NCBI RefSeq assembly: GCF_019931145.1
Contig: NZ_JAIOUV010000009.1
Coordinates: forward strand, 1 to 64,000
Source: Marinicella meishanensis
GTDB lineage: Bacteria; Pseudomonadota; Gammaproteobacteria; Xanthomonadales; Marinicellaceae
Length of the DNA stretch: 64,000 nucleotides
Direction of reading: 5' to 3'
In this document: in pieces, positions 30,601 through 35,995 of the stretch
How the letters are laid out: every line of letters begins with the position of its first letter
How positions within the stretch are numbered: position 1 is the stretch's first letter
Translations under genes and position numbers: made by a program
The notes under the pieces: generated by a model
What the model saw: only the letters and a program-made list of their open reading frames with translations
The model's database searches: none
Told to the model about the DNA's origin: nothing

Positions 30601-31955
30601 GCCGTTGAACTCAATCCTCCACTCAACAACATCCAAGCCATTTCATCATGTGTTGGTGATGAAAAATTCGCCAGCCAGTTCTCACCAACAGTGACCCAGT
30701 CTGACAATGACAACATTTTAAAAGTAACCAATGCCGTGGCTGTGTCCCTAACTTGGGTCGCCGATTTGTCACTCCAGTTTTCATACTGTGCCAATGTATC
30801 AGTCAGAAACAGTTCCGCAGACTCCGGATCGTAGACGGCATTGGTATCCAGAGGATAGTCCAAAATGACTGGATCACCTGAACTGATGGCTTGGTTCATG
30901 GCTGGAAATCGAATTTCTCCCATGCCGCTGGTTTCAGCAAAAAACCTTTTCTGAAGCTCCTTTTGTAAAACCAACAAGTTCCCTTTGATGGCATCATCAA
31001 TGGACTCTTCCGGTTTTTTGAGAAGAACAAATTTAAAACTGAATTGTTTCTGTGACTGATCCACACCTGGGGAGCGAATTCCTTCGACAGCAATGATGTC
31101 ATTAATCGATATATTGACCCGAGATCCGCTGGCTTGTGTCCCAATCAATGGAGGCGTATCTGTTTGATTCCCTGGTGTCCCGTCTTCGATCAAGAAAAAA
31201 TCAGGCACTTCATTGGCATGTTTGAACCCCATCAAGTACAAGTCCAGCGGACTCAGAGATCGGCTGACCGCGATGGCTTCAAATTCACCAGGGGTATTTT
31301 CATTCCAAGAAGAGCCATACATCAATGATGCTTGACTGTGCATGAAGAAATTCCAATGGACCCCATCCCGACCCAATAAGGCTTGGCTGATGTTGTTGTC
31401 TGCATCTTCATACAAAACATAGATACCCCAACGGTGCATCATTTCATGAACCAGCACATCCAGAGTGGTGTCATAAAACCTGTTACCAGGATTCATTTCC
31501 CATTGGCCGATTGACCCCATGTCTATGGTGGCCTGCAATTGTTCACTGCTCATTATTGAGCTGTTATCAAAAATCGGCAAACCAATGCCTGATACATCAT
31601 TTTCTAATGTAATGGCAAAAGCATTTCCACCATCCAAATTGATGGGAAAGGTGGTGAAAATGACCAAAAAGTCAAATTGATCAGGAATGTGGTTGTACAA
31701 CTCGGCGGTAACTGCTTGCCGTGCCTCTAAATTAAGATTGCCATTGATAGTCTTATCGTAATTTCCAGCATAATTCAAAATTGACAAGCCAGATTCATCG
31801 CCGACATATAAAACAGAATGATTGAAGGATTGGGTTTCTGGTGGATGTTCTATCAGCACAGAAGAATCAAGAGCTAAGCCTAGCTGGCTGAACAAGACAA
31901 GGCAGCAGAAAATGAGAATTGAGGGTGTGTTTTTTTTGGACATGGCAAAATCCAT
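12603..31955 (-). CDS. Giant secreted multidomain protein (metalloprotease-like head, CARDB/Ig/FN3 stalk)
   Basis: The protein has 6,450 residues (ATG at 31943 would shorten it by 4 and begins directly with the signal peptide). Order of parts: Sec signal (ILIFCCLVLFSQLGLA); a zinc-metalloprotease-like head with HEMMHRWG near residue 170 and SPLDLYLMGF near 235; an alpha/alpha-toroid of terpene-cyclase type (DGGWG, DGGFG repeats) near 420-590; tandem CARDB domains near 635-1180; FlgD-like Ig modules introduced by SPNGDGVQD near 1210 and 1900 and a variant near 2865; long arrays of Ig-like and fibronectin III-like domains; a discoidin (F5/8C)-like module near 3875-4005; a beta-propeller segment near 4300-4580; an SdrD_B-like module near 5715-5810; and a terminal DUF11-like domain with IFKDPFE. 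These modules make a long extracellular stalk with carbohydrate- or protein-binding parts. It is probably the first gene of the RHS operon, with one base separating stop and start. Confidence 0.85.
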   Translation of the reverse strand: MDFAMSKKNTPSILIFCCLVLFSQLGLALDSSVLIEHPPETQSFNHSVLYVGDESGLSILNYAGNYDKTINGNLNLEARQAVTAELYNHIPDQFDFLVIFTTFPINLDGGNAFAITLENDVSGIGLPIFDNSSIMSSEQLQATIDMGSIGQWEMNPGNRFYDTTLDVLVHEMMHRWGIYVLYEDADNNISQALLGRDGVHWNFFMHSQASLMYGSSWNENTPGEFEAIAVSRSLSPLDLYLMGFKHANEVPDFFLIEDGTPGNQTDTPPLIGTQASGSRVNISINDIIAVEGIRSPGVDQSQKQFSFKFVLLKKPEESIDDAIKGNLLVLQKELQKRFFAETSGMGEIRFPAMNQAISSGDPVILDYPLDTNAVYDPESAELFLTDTLAQYENWSDKSATQVRDTATALVTFKMLSLSDWVTVGENWLANFSSPTHDEMAWMLLSGGLSSTAQADLAQQLKDSVNDDGGWGLKPGGGSSSFDTALVLKALMFVEGENFIPTMDTLTYVLDQINEDGGFGYAKGGASALTSSSMMLHSIYHLTNNSVAEQQLIDFILAQQHPDGGFGFGASTAHETALVIEALEAAHNQDHSSVIEDAVTLLSSMQSVNGSFEGSIYATSLAMNVLADVQSQNISLSQAAVSNGQPIAGENIAIDFTVLNTSDQSFDDVSVAIMIAEQIISSDLIAELPARQSISERIVLSTTGMEGIIDLQLIIDLENNIDESNELDNKWPLSIQVQPVTSAHELAFDWSSLTYDPSTVAVLPNDLSTSVIVNNLSSSSVDDVEVSLARFIDDFNQEILDTLVISLDSMSSQTVSFDTAISQVSDTLNYVLLIDPNNQIQEVNEENNQIQFSLTVEANMDLTVNPTSVSHPEPFVLGQSDLVTFAVSNPGTQSSPGFDVKVYFLGTGSPELLYENFIPELNGGQSLVREFSWTPDEIGDHQINFIIDEDDLVAESDEGNNQLSLPVSISNNIQTNLLLGNESLSFNPDPGLSGQDLVLTATIQNTSNNDSGSFDVNFYQQLNNAPNQLIDTVTYPGPLNAQDQVDISTIISSFQSFGEITFVAEVDPTNAVDEFNENDNVAFKTFRVLSKADGMVSAGGIDLNPSQPVLGEPITVEVSVANLGEQDLIDGELRLYTASAVSRTLVGQLTIPSIQAGSTLTTDFNFTFPNDDTIENVEAEFDSNDEIDEINESNNHAILLIENQNRELYVSEQFISPNGDGVQDHTNVVFNLTASDDISIKIINEYGELVKSFPALTQVSFGDVSWDGKNVAGRLVTDGHYWVQLFGLNSGIFKETRMVVDTNRSPLLDAINENKGTFFDLTCSLNAVSGQVFFSANNKYIFTNRYVDNQGYEQSGLFRIKTDATEVKSLLSNAFLTAHRFNHNQPFKVLEDGNIIFYTQNDTTGNSELWKYNTASRHVSSLNGPSSNTFSLDYIGDSFTLVRYFDQGQYHHHKVSHDPAVSSEALNFAVNGEQVVSKKKLKYGWVWATEDSNQVKKYYHDSTENLSNPMQLAEYPELADYIVSENGKFFFIHSKDAGELKYYRADNNQVTLLIDEADDPMTISVIRLLRENQLLKVSAGFSRVYDSFGQLLVQASHPINMTYFENQLTQEFGSLDSLILYHETGEIPYALSDLQDLSLVIEQLQVSEAADQELYLQLSATLSGTLDLSSIGYSDELVQIYANDQFNQRVQYSDLTRIEVTELNHMKVYNPPLFEGMSRLFSVGSKMYPKSILQDIEKLESQLLSSFQFEALSVTQQWPQVVQKAFLHSHYLPFHTQCAQFENEFYGIFQSEENLTAFISTEVQDGGVLISGSAFDGNFDRFTLEWQSIGSANQSWQIIDVIDTPLFEGFMTYWTPTVAGHYRLKLTAFDQAGNQTTDTSEVYVGEVSSDINNPNVSPMHFSPNGDGVQDQVLIEYDVMQTSELLIEIKDSNGVPVKTITREYIGPQSDVVSWDGSGHLGQALTEGVYTISFNNYSYQVTLDVTPPVTQARLMQNQKGMDYSQYLTFPWSTGVSTHAFYYDEFTDEDNLKANSFIQSFDEISQSWSDDISRRCFLKFTHDFIFDLHLNELYRCYTSDLAGNQSIFAEMTIDIDPIYSVFLLKRPPWQDYPLSVVPFSCPEDDGTTFAYPPCEDDFVVAKENSFGIADWDVEGDLFFVLESFSNESINQVKMVTSYREKPSDPGIVEEHLLQFAAKEFLQTELLLDEEELQMMDGGAPGMFGLQHGRKTYYLHLASDLFPNTAEVINVRFDFSYANGDTHSVDWNIQFANQGVELLASVDQYLEKGLGFLPPELRQATKFNQRLTTSLEAMREAFDISSDKDYWLFVKTQADEIVNPILTATNIGQDPVLYLPVYAATQAADEGSAGWVIQLFEIDHNSCYFPSVKYHGNRGDGTSINIDDGLGAFRPICMSDMVVTQKYIAGESCDASHPMDSNITIEVDGMLGASSNLPATLEIYRLQGEVEDLLYITTDIALTQDSGRSMFLTEVVFDKSNFAAGTQDIYARFKDSEGNAYEERIEILIQDQSVNTQIIEPNGGQVFCATDLNTGIIQLPVSLQFDNNSNKNMTANQFIEGSWIKSLTGIEIHHGELNLVSDLVYDGYLVAESWELAAPEFAGESQIIIETINSTGVSQCTSIEVQIDALLDADISSSQNTQFLSPLGTGFNTEVGYLSIYAREPLQVQVELYQLDGQGVANYVGLQVDDSLMIDAQTDLFWDGYYAGALQEDGTYLLESSITDDCGLEQQFSTYVVIDSALPVVGFDQPVNGAVVGSLENVLAVISDPHLNPGLAHLSFEYNGSWNPIDVIDLVALNETDFEVFSQWNLSQLPADTYPLRISATDLAGNQNEAIIEVSFNDTSDLLWDYRVTNRYVSPNDDQVLDLTSVLVGLNLNAEVSIEVFNSSLTSIRTLVNSEVLGQGSHELEWDGKDDFGVVAPDGDYEIRLTATESGAPGNMVDMSINVVVDTTAPVGLLAPNLPVIQGTGELVLELNEINPQLTQVWIQEIEPPGPESLLLQTATDGQFTLVDLSGLSESEHQVRLLARDKAGNQLSQVHSFTVDNIPPVTVLSEPTDQSFQGGESATIEISGEVTEAHFESYQIELSPAVEPAQWSPIANGAELIDDNFTVTWPISMPDGNYWLKVVATDEAGLIGETVVEITIDTTPPDVALAAPAAQSTHATEVLITGSVTDDHLSFYSLSYKSSDQDDADWVLFYTQFEPVSGADILQWHHQLNSGSYDLRLQAFDQVGLVSEVVRPFIIDVDPPAPALFLEAELSGPNVLLNWQASTSSETVGYWLYRNNQVVNQNLLKETTYQDPAVAEGQYSYWVVAADAAGNLSIPSNTVDIAVDRSGPEVFITAPTQGQRISGMLAIHGTAFSEADFGQYRLYHRLSVAAPPGTLITQSNFPVTGAQLAELDSNSLQQDSEYVIRLEAQDLTGNSNFTEHTIWVDNVAPSAPLNLTHLLFNDNEVQLNWNANAESDLMGYLVFRNNTLISGDGTIQGSLIMATSWVDVDVPDGQHSYHVVAVDLANNFSQNSNQVEVDIDIQPPHVTITQPLNGAQFETAIAIHASSADLDIDQVLFEYSLDGLSWNSIDIDLTAPFSVTFDPSIFGLSFGTVQFKATATDEAAQIDPAPDVVVTEYTDLTPPEPVSGLNAIVTGRDIHLNWNVAAETDLSGYVVARKRLQPNPENDFSSLTSSSYDQTTYEDLGLPDGIYVYRLHAVDQNDNPSNPVNSSELRVYSVLIDQPYSPILDPANVIFNGSTPGSGVIDATLNNMSGSTPLASPTVTADGFFSIIDAVLTEGQNEMTVSQVDATGNRSVTALVGVQVSPIPPLPLNVSNVLNGYDLTLSWQAPEADTFGYLPYINQQPAIDLMPLSVGLNTSVSSSAYAAYTITDGDLLSSWAPSYADRTDGVPVFVQIEWPADFWVTDVQIHWEQDYDYVGDVSAPSHYWLQFRSPVGWITQADFSGNDNAQVGFTPDTPYLTDALRIWMPLGDSGGPRIALSEVEIWHQPLIKTTSYDRTMADGMYQIQLSAINQYGFESDPTPIDEITVGDVTPPDAVTLEGLLVNGNQVDLSWTPAAANDIAFYRLYRNGDLVFVSPDASTLQHTAVDLLNGEHRFQVVAVDGAGNVSDPSNEVIIVVSQQLLPPPQGLVISAPPGGQQLSLTWQAIVDTQFSHYIIYRSESLTEGFAPIHQLTESSHDDTGLTNGIRYHYRLTAVDLTGNESLPSAVVSAMPLDLIPPNPPEITAPTTHGNPISVNQLTIDVSGQADPGVQVALHQNDVEIERVQASIGYSESRVPFNGNFDTPVFNPYSDQFIYYDFNTGEVKIADPASNSSVALQSFDVRDYFWSSDGTLVYAVVGYGDQSSLRVFALNGSELSTVFSGYQINKAIVSMDGSQIFYWGEGLNPDTSLVENGLWLYTTSNDQFHKVNTNQNEELYQPAMNWYATDSLAFVNFPNGIFSDGELWLLNTQSQNLTSMGPTAYLTTLRANFDASHLFYETELNGHKAITRLNLSDQTTVTQARENTDLQNPLVGTDVNLVMVDVDCCDKTIIDMNSGENVWVINDTGFASQGTWLPDNRIVLLSNNELIQLQPPGLFVFRDLSLVPGSNELIAVAHKANGMESVPSAAIEVTLNEAVLADLEIKGHYLQLLPSQAQLGQSISGTVSVKNVSQVDVEQARLLIELTGPDLISQVLAPAPLDFSLSAGELLVESFTIEPPNTLGEYTVRVVADSNNQVLETNENNNSAVQVFQVIDDAIPDVHVTLNTATVLPGDDLDGMVRVYNPGLVFNGSIGIRITDANGFPVGFDETQAIDSLPSNQAWQQAFSWNSAAVFAGDYWVEVTLLDHNQQVLDQTQQAFAVFELAQMSLSLSTSAAQVQLNEPINLAANVIYQQGNVPQSGQLLWDIFDENEVLVFSDTQNLGSLLPGFAGSFIQSWTAIQPGAYVARVQLQTNLVTESAQIPFIVLPVTADLSLGGEIQDLPAAVILGRQWQVNYQLTNTHSVALENVPISLSLWQDDLSEQLLVDTWVTSLGVGASTQQSVLWDSSEMTTAPYLLVLSADLSGFGGSDSYLIDTLTIQTADIDGPQINIIEPQAMAHYPSSFEMRAVIIDEHANIGHVRVMLDGIQQVTLAGQGLNDNYQYWLTGVSDGSHEVSLEATDDWGNIGSQSVSIQVDSTAPVIDITGVSDGGLYNSPVQADVVITELNLANTLTTLNGAPYISGSPINEEGSHILMVVATDLAGNTSTRRMTFSLDLTAPVVIITHPANNSETNQPSISVSGNTEAMATVNLVNGAYQASVQANHAGLFNLADVPLASGSNSIIVGATDLAGNTGIDTTVNVMLIDGVDVTGSLDAGSSHNLGDTMLVDWQLTNQNNFPVTQLPLSIGLYRVADNQLQDADNLTANLTAAGVLTGTTEFATDTLISGPHRLEMQVQIEGQWQLLDDHLIDLQDVLGPELTVVEPISNQLFDNNVEFVVLANDAHSDVNEVSYQLDGSSTWVPLTWNGVEYGTQLSLTHGDHQVVFRAEDSHANVTTSAVVSFAVDTQGPMIEVNSPSDGLITNQPVLVDFEVTDDHGFVAVAELNQITIDNGHVVDAEGSHELLIIATDEVGNSASVIREFIIDTTAPVLVVTAPINNSQNTTGHVVVSGSSEPSNTIGIDVNGSFSVVKTDAAGQFNSPELDLQVGMNLITVTATDQAGNVSEPQIRQVEYIEVGALSGRVWQDDDQDGMIDGGEVGFNQVALRVTDENQISQEILTDTMGHYSLVDLVPGEYTVAVIEEALLNEWMLTTNNNPSQVIVEANLTRIENFGFYQEKPVLAANVRANKQTGRLLLLVDPATAQVDSNQCQGLSDYRLQRRTEHSWAFADVITAQLFDAQGTLIQTETAAYVDFINIGQQVIDQQGETSDVNLLLMPPTNGVVAAWVHHASGANPAIMMQPYQLTLSLQSSQGVTSWSSGLIDVGCELMADIGGQVGDLQVADVRLFPALATDDPNGPATAPYLASQQVMLENMLLSEGWSFDLVTEASEFSEAMATGQYVAYALLAENVLLSDTQQDQLMQAVNAGAGLLVASGHDNLTAQSYSAMGVSVIGTHQSAIATEWLASPFSAPEVLAIEPTEPVLQVSLSGATGAAHFNGPGINQPNHWAISWLDGLEGSAVFAGLDWLLQAMGQNGINGYMPILKAAFSYTHPLGLSNELGYARAVQFELVNSGRAVAGHVQVLLPETLLLAHSDTMITPNPDGFSFAYDLAEGETITREFWLMVNDSPATLTLEVYIDDDVDVHQSLDLTLIAGERPDLSAAITNCQAGVKNGQSLTYHYIIQNTGNKAINGVAAYAEFDAGLATPGWTCVASSGSHCYQNSGVGNLTGQLLDMPIGGQVEFIFQTVVVAAEPALVMGSAEVLMPDEISDVNPSDNFAHDSDTVYPFIFKDPFECAAPGFMNADNAGLFTDMEGH

Positions 31956-32082
31956 TTATATTTAAATCCATGCCAAATAACCCAAGGTTATTCAGCCGCT
32001 TATTACACACTCACAGCGCCATTATATCTCGATGAATTTAATATGCCATAAGTAATGGTTGAAAAATGGAAGATTTGTAAAA

Positions 32083-32109
32083 CTTGTTCATTTATTCACC
32101 AAGAACAAG
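32083..32109. promoter_or_regulatory. Inverted repeat CTTGTTC-N13-GAACAAG upstream of the giant gene
   Basis: Perfect 7-bp arms (32083-32089 and 32103-32109) lie in the 231-bp gap between the cytochrome gene's stop and the start of the giant secreted protein. It could be an operator for the long downstream operon or a weak hairpin ending the DUF1800 operon. No T-run follows on the minus strand, so an operator is more likely than a terminator. Confidence 0.3.
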
Positions 32110-32186
32110 CATATAGAATTTGCCATCAGCAAGAATCAGTGGTTTTCTTAATCGTGTATCAATGTTTTCTTACCTATGGATAGAAA

Positions 32187-32630
32187 TCACTCAAACCCGG
32201 TCCGAAAAATCAGGATCTGGTTGATCCAGTCACGGATCAGGGCTTGGTCGAACAGCGACAGGGGTGGGGCTTCTCTGGGCATGCGGTCGCCTTCGAATTG
32301 GTTGGCGCAGTTGATTTTGAGGAACAGGTAGCTGTCGCCGGGGTAGCCTGGAGTGATGCGAGTGAATTGGGGGATTTGGAAGCTGGGGACGTCGACCAGT
32401 TGGGTGTAGCCTTGTTCTAAGTCCATGAATGCGATGGGATTGGGGCCGCCGTGACACTGGGTGCAGTGGTTGTCGAAGATGGGTTGGATTTCGGTGGCGA
32501 AGTCCACATTGGGCAGTGCTTCGATGGCGCCGAGGTCATCACAGCCACTCAACCCGGCCCGGGCCGGGCTGAGTGTGCTGATTAACAAGCCAAAGGAGAG
32601 GAAGGCTTGCGACGAAAACCCCCTGGTCAT
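32187..32630 (-). CDS. Small exported monohaem c-type cytochrome
   Basis: The protein has 147 residues with an N-terminal signal sequence and one CTQCH haem-binding motif at residues 56-60, in a context (FATEIQPIFDNHCTQCHGG) typical of single-domain cytochrome c proteins of the planctomycete-cytochrome type. A distal Met ligand could be in the GDRMPR segment. It is the third gene of an operon with DUF1800 and DUF1501 proteins (13-14 nt gaps), which in many marine bacteria occur together and often with c-type haem proteins. The sequence ends IFRTGFE, a tail shared with other secreted proteins in this window. An electron-transfer role in the periplasm or at the surface is inferred; substrate and partner are unknown. 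Confidence 0.75.
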   Translation of the reverse strand: MTRGFSSQAFLSFGLLISTLSPARAGLSGCDDLGAIEALPNVDFATEIQPIFDNHCTQCHGGPNPIAFMDLEQGYTQLVDVPSFQIPQFTRITPGYPGDSYLFLKINCANQFEGDRMPREAPPLSLFDQALIRDWINQILIFRTGFE

Positions 32631-32643
32631 CGTGGTGGGTTGC

Positions 32644-34029
32644 TCATGTGATGTTCATGAAACCCAAGTCGCTGCTGTTGAAGCGACCAATGTTCGGGAA
32701 CACATCAGCGATCTGGCCGTTGGCAACACCGAACCAGCGGGCCAAGGTGGCACCGTACTCATCGACTGCAATGGTCGGGATACAGCGGCCATGGTCGCTG
32801 ATGGCGTTGATGCTGCCGGGTTCAATGATGGGCATGTCGCCATAGAAGTCACCGCCATTGACGTCGCCGCCAATGACGAAATGACTGCCGCCCCAGCCAT
32901 GGTCTGAACCTTGGCCATTGGAAATCCAGGTGCGGGAAAAGTCCGAAGCGGTGAACAAGGTGACGTTGTTCTCCATGTTCAGCTCAATCATCGCATCGTA
33001 AAAAGCGGAGATGGCGCCATCGATGTTCTGCATGCCAATGGCGTGGTCAGCCAGGTGGTTGTCGTGGTTATCAAACCCGCCTACCCGCACGAAAAACACC
33101 TGGCGATTCATGCCGATGGTGCTTTGTACGTTGATCATGTTGGCGACCATTTCCAACTGTTCTGACAGGGTGTTCCAACCCACTTGTTCAGGGAAAGCGG
33201 TGGTGATGGGGCTGGCCCCTGCCAAGGCCGCTGAAATCACCGAGTCCAGTTCAATGGAGCGGTTGAAGATGTCGGCATAGCCTTGTTGAAACAGATTGGA
33301 TTGGGGCTCTTGCAGCAGGGTTTGTAAGGCTGCCAGGCGGTTGTCACCGTCGCCCCAAAAGGTGTCATTGAGGCTGACACTGCCCTGGTTGGTCAAGTGG
33401 TATTGGTTGATCAATTCACCGACTTGCAGGGTGTTGTTGCCGGCGATGGAAATGTTCATCGACAGGCTGTTGTTGTTATTCACGCTGTTGTGATACAGGT
33501 CGGCAATGCGGCCGGCCCAACCGGACAAGGAAGCTTGGTCGGCCACCGAGGTTTGCCACTGAACCTGTTGATCCGAATGGGAAAACAGATTCGGTGGGAT
33601 GGGCACGGAGCCGTTGTTGTATTCTTCCTGGGTGATCGGATATGCCAAGGAGCCAATGTTGGAAACCAGGGCGGCGCGGCCTTGGTTGAACAGGCTTTGG
33701 ATGCCGGTTAATTCAGGGTGCAGGCCCCATTGGCGGCCGCCGTTGTTGGCCGGTGATATGGGCAACACGTCGCCGGCATTCAAGGCCAGATCGCCGCGCA
33801 CTTGGGCATATGCGGCGTGTTCTGCGGCGCCTCGGGGCACCACCATGTTGGCGCTGTCATTGCCACCGTCCATGAACACACAGACCAAGGCTTTGTAGCC
33901 GGTGCCCAAGAGGTGTCGGTTGTCCAAGGAGGCCGCTTTGGCCAGTTGTAGCATACCACCAGCTGAGCACATGCCACCGGCCAGTAAGGTGCTGTAGATG
34001 GAGCGGTTTAAAAATTTTCTTCGGTTCAT
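32644..34029 (-). CDS. DUF1501 family protein, Tat-exported
   Basis: The protein has 461 residues. The N-terminus MNRRKFLNRS is a twin-arginine signal, so it should leave the cytoplasm folded. The body carries features of the DUF1501 (sulfatase/alkaline-phosphatase-like) family: an early LVCVFMDGGNDSANMVVPRG segment, LSGWAGRIADL, VRVGGFDNHDNH near the middle and the C-terminal SDHGWGGSHFVIGG. These supply Asp and His residues placed like the metal ligands of alkaline-phosphatase-fold enzymes. Activity is not established for the family. AGGAG lies 6 nt before ATG. It follows the DUF1800 gene by 14 nt, the usual pairing, and precedes the cytochrome gene. Confidence 0.9.
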   Translation of the reverse strand: MNRRKFLNRSIYSTLLAGGMCSAGGMLQLAKAASLDNRHLLGTGYKALVCVFMDGGNDSANMVVPRGAAEHAAYAQVRGDLALNAGDVLPISPANNGGRQWGLHPELTGIQSLFNQGRAALVSNIGSLAYPITQEEYNNGSVPIPPNLFSHSDQQVQWQTSVADQASLSGWAGRIADLYHNSVNNNNSLSMNISIAGNNTLQVGELINQYHLTNQGSVSLNDTFWGDGDNRLAALQTLLQEPQSNLFQQGYADIFNRSIELDSVISAALAGASPITTAFPEQVGWNTLSEQLEMVANMINVQSTIGMNRQVFFVRVGGFDNHDNHLADHAIGMQNIDGAISAFYDAMIELNMENNVTLFTASDFSRTWISNGQGSDHGWGGSHFVIGGDVNGGDFYGDMPIIEPGSINAISDHGRCIPTIAVDEYGATLARWFGVANGQIADVFPNIGRFNSSDLGFMNIT

Positions 34030-34043
34030 GATGTTCTCCTCTA

Positions 34044-35726
34044 TCAGCGTTGAATCACAAATTCAGGTGACAAGCTCAACACATACAGCAACGAGGCGAT
34101 GCGCTCAACGGCATCATCGTCTTCCAGATTGTCGTACATGTTGGCCACGGTGGTGCGGGTGTGGGCTGACATTTGGCCCGCGAACAGCAGCAGATCCAGA
34201 TGATCCAACAAGGCATTGGTGTCGTCGTGGATCAACAGCTCTCGTTGCAGCTGCAACAAGGGCATGCTGTCATTCCAGTGGTTATATAAGTGGTGTCCGC
34301 GGTTGGTAGCTTGGTTCATTTCATTGCCGATGGTCACCACGGTGGTTTCGCTGGTGATTTGAAACTCGGGGGAAACCAAGCCTTGGTCGCGGATCGGCCC
34401 GGGCAGTTGGAAGCCTGGTTTGTAGAAATTGAATACTGAAGGTGACCCCAGGGCCCGTTGCAGGTAGGCAAACTCGGGATTCCAGTTGCCGTAGCGACCG
34501 GTGGGGCTTCTGGCTTCAAAAGCACGCAGGATGTTCAAATAACGGATCAAAGGTTCTTTCAATTTGCCATAAGCTGGCTGGGTGATGAAGCTGTTGTTGC
34601 GGGCTTCGTCATCGGTGAGGATGGCACGCATCACCGCTTCCATGTCACCGCGCACGCCACTGCCGTTGTTGGCGAACACGTTGGACACGCGCAGCACGTA
34701 AGCCGGTGATGGGTTGCTGGTGACGAAGCGTTGGATCAGTTGTTTGCTGATGAATGGGGGCACGTTGGGGTGGTTGAAGATGTTGTCCAAGGCCGCATCG
34801 AGGTCTTGTTGGGCGGTTTGGCCACCGGGCACCAATTGGCCATTGAGCAAGGTCTTGGGATCGGTGTCGTGGTAGGCTTCAATCGGTTCCATTGGCGCAT
34901 AGCCGTCAACTTCATCTTGGCCGGGGTGGCACCATTCCCAGTTGTTGTCAGGACATCCGGCGTAGTTCCAGCCAGTGAACACGCGGGCGAAGTTTTCGAT
35001 CACGGTTTGGTCATAGGTGGGGATGGGATTGTCGTCGATGTCGAGGATTTCGGTGCCATCCATGTTCAGTTGGTGCAAGCCAATGCTGAACAATTGCAGC
35101 ACCTCACGGGCATAATTTTCATCGGGCTGGGTGCCGGCCACCGGATCGGCCTTGGCGTTGCGGAACATGCCAAGGTAAAAGCCCATCATGGTGTTTTTGG
35201 TGACGTCTTCGAGCAAGTCACGGTAGTTACCAAAGGCGTTCAAGGCCAGCATGTCGTAATACTTGGCCAGACCCATGACTTCATTACCCAGGCTGCCTTG
35301 GTCTGACACCACAAACAACTGAGACCAGGCAAAGGCCATGCGCTGGCGGAATTGGTCCTCGCCTTCGGCGGAATTAAGGAACCAGGATTCCTGGCGGGAA
35401 TTTTGGTACAGCGGTAAATCGGGGTCATCCAGCACCGCTTGCATGCACGGTTCCTGTAGGGTCACTGGCAGGCTGATTTGTTCATCCAACCAGTTGTCAA
35501 TGCCCACACCTTGGAGGTGTCTGATTTCAGACAGTTTGGCTCCGAAGGTGGTTTGGTTTAAGAATCGGGAAGCGTCGTTCTCGCTCAGCGCGGGTGAGCC
35601 CGGCGCCCCAGGAAACAGATTTTCTATGTTGGATTTGAAGATGGTGTCTGACCAGCAATAGGTCAAACCCATACTGCTCCACCCCATGCCACATAAGAGG
35701 ATGAGGAGATGCCTGATATTTTTCAT
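34044..35726 (-). CDS. DUF1800 family secreted protein
   Basis: The protein has 560 residues with an N-terminal signal peptide. Family features include ASRFLNQTTFGAKLSEI near residue 55, RQRMAFAWSQLFVVS near 135, NYAREVLQLFSIGLHQLN near 205, the FARVFTGWNYAGC segment and the C-terminal run leading to LYVLSLSPEFVIQR. DUF1800 proteins are large helical proteins of unknown biochemical function, almost always encoded directly before a DUF1501 gene, as here. AGGGG sits about 7 nt before ATG. This is the first gene of a three-gene operon ending in a c-type cytochrome. Confidence 0.9.
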   Translation of the reverse strand: MKNIRHLLILLCGMGWSSMGLTYCWSDTIFKSNIENLFPGAPGSPALSENDASRFLNQTTFGAKLSEIRHLQGVGIDNWLDEQISLPVTLQEPCMQAVLDDPDLPLYQNSRQESWFLNSAEGEDQFRQRMAFAWSQLFVVSDQGSLGNEVMGLAKYYDMLALNAFGNYRDLLEDVTKNTMMGFYLGMFRNAKADPVAGTQPDENYAREVLQLFSIGLHQLNMDGTEILDIDDNPIPTYDQTVIENFARVFTGWNYAGCPDNNWEWCHPGQDEVDGYAPMEPIEAYHDTDPKTLLNGQLVPGGQTAQQDLDAALDNIFNHPNVPPFISKQLIQRFVTSNPSPAYVLRVSNVFANNGSGVRGDMEAVMRAILTDDEARNNSFITQPAYGKLKEPLIRYLNILRAFEARSPTGRYGNWNPEFAYLQRALGSPSVFNFYKPGFQLPGPIRDQGLVSPEFQITSETTVVTIGNEMNQATNRGHHLYNHWNDSMPLLQLQRELLIHDDTNALLDHLDLLLFAGQMSAHTRTTVANMYDNLEDDDAVERIASLLYVLSLSPEFVIQR

Positions 35727-35995
35727 TGTAGACCCCTGTTTTGTTATTGAAATGTTTTAGGTTTGGGCGATATCTTATTTTTTTATACCGGAAAAATTGT
35801 GACCACATTCACATTCGATTTGAACTTCAGATGAGCGGTTTGTTTTTGGGGCTGGGCGGTCAAGTGCCTGTCAGCCCTTGCAATTTTCATCACAAACCAT
35901 CGATATTTTCTTACAAGCCAATCAGAGAATTGCGCTATTGGAACGTCGATCAGATGCGTATCATGGAGCCATCCCTAAAACATAAAACATGAAAA

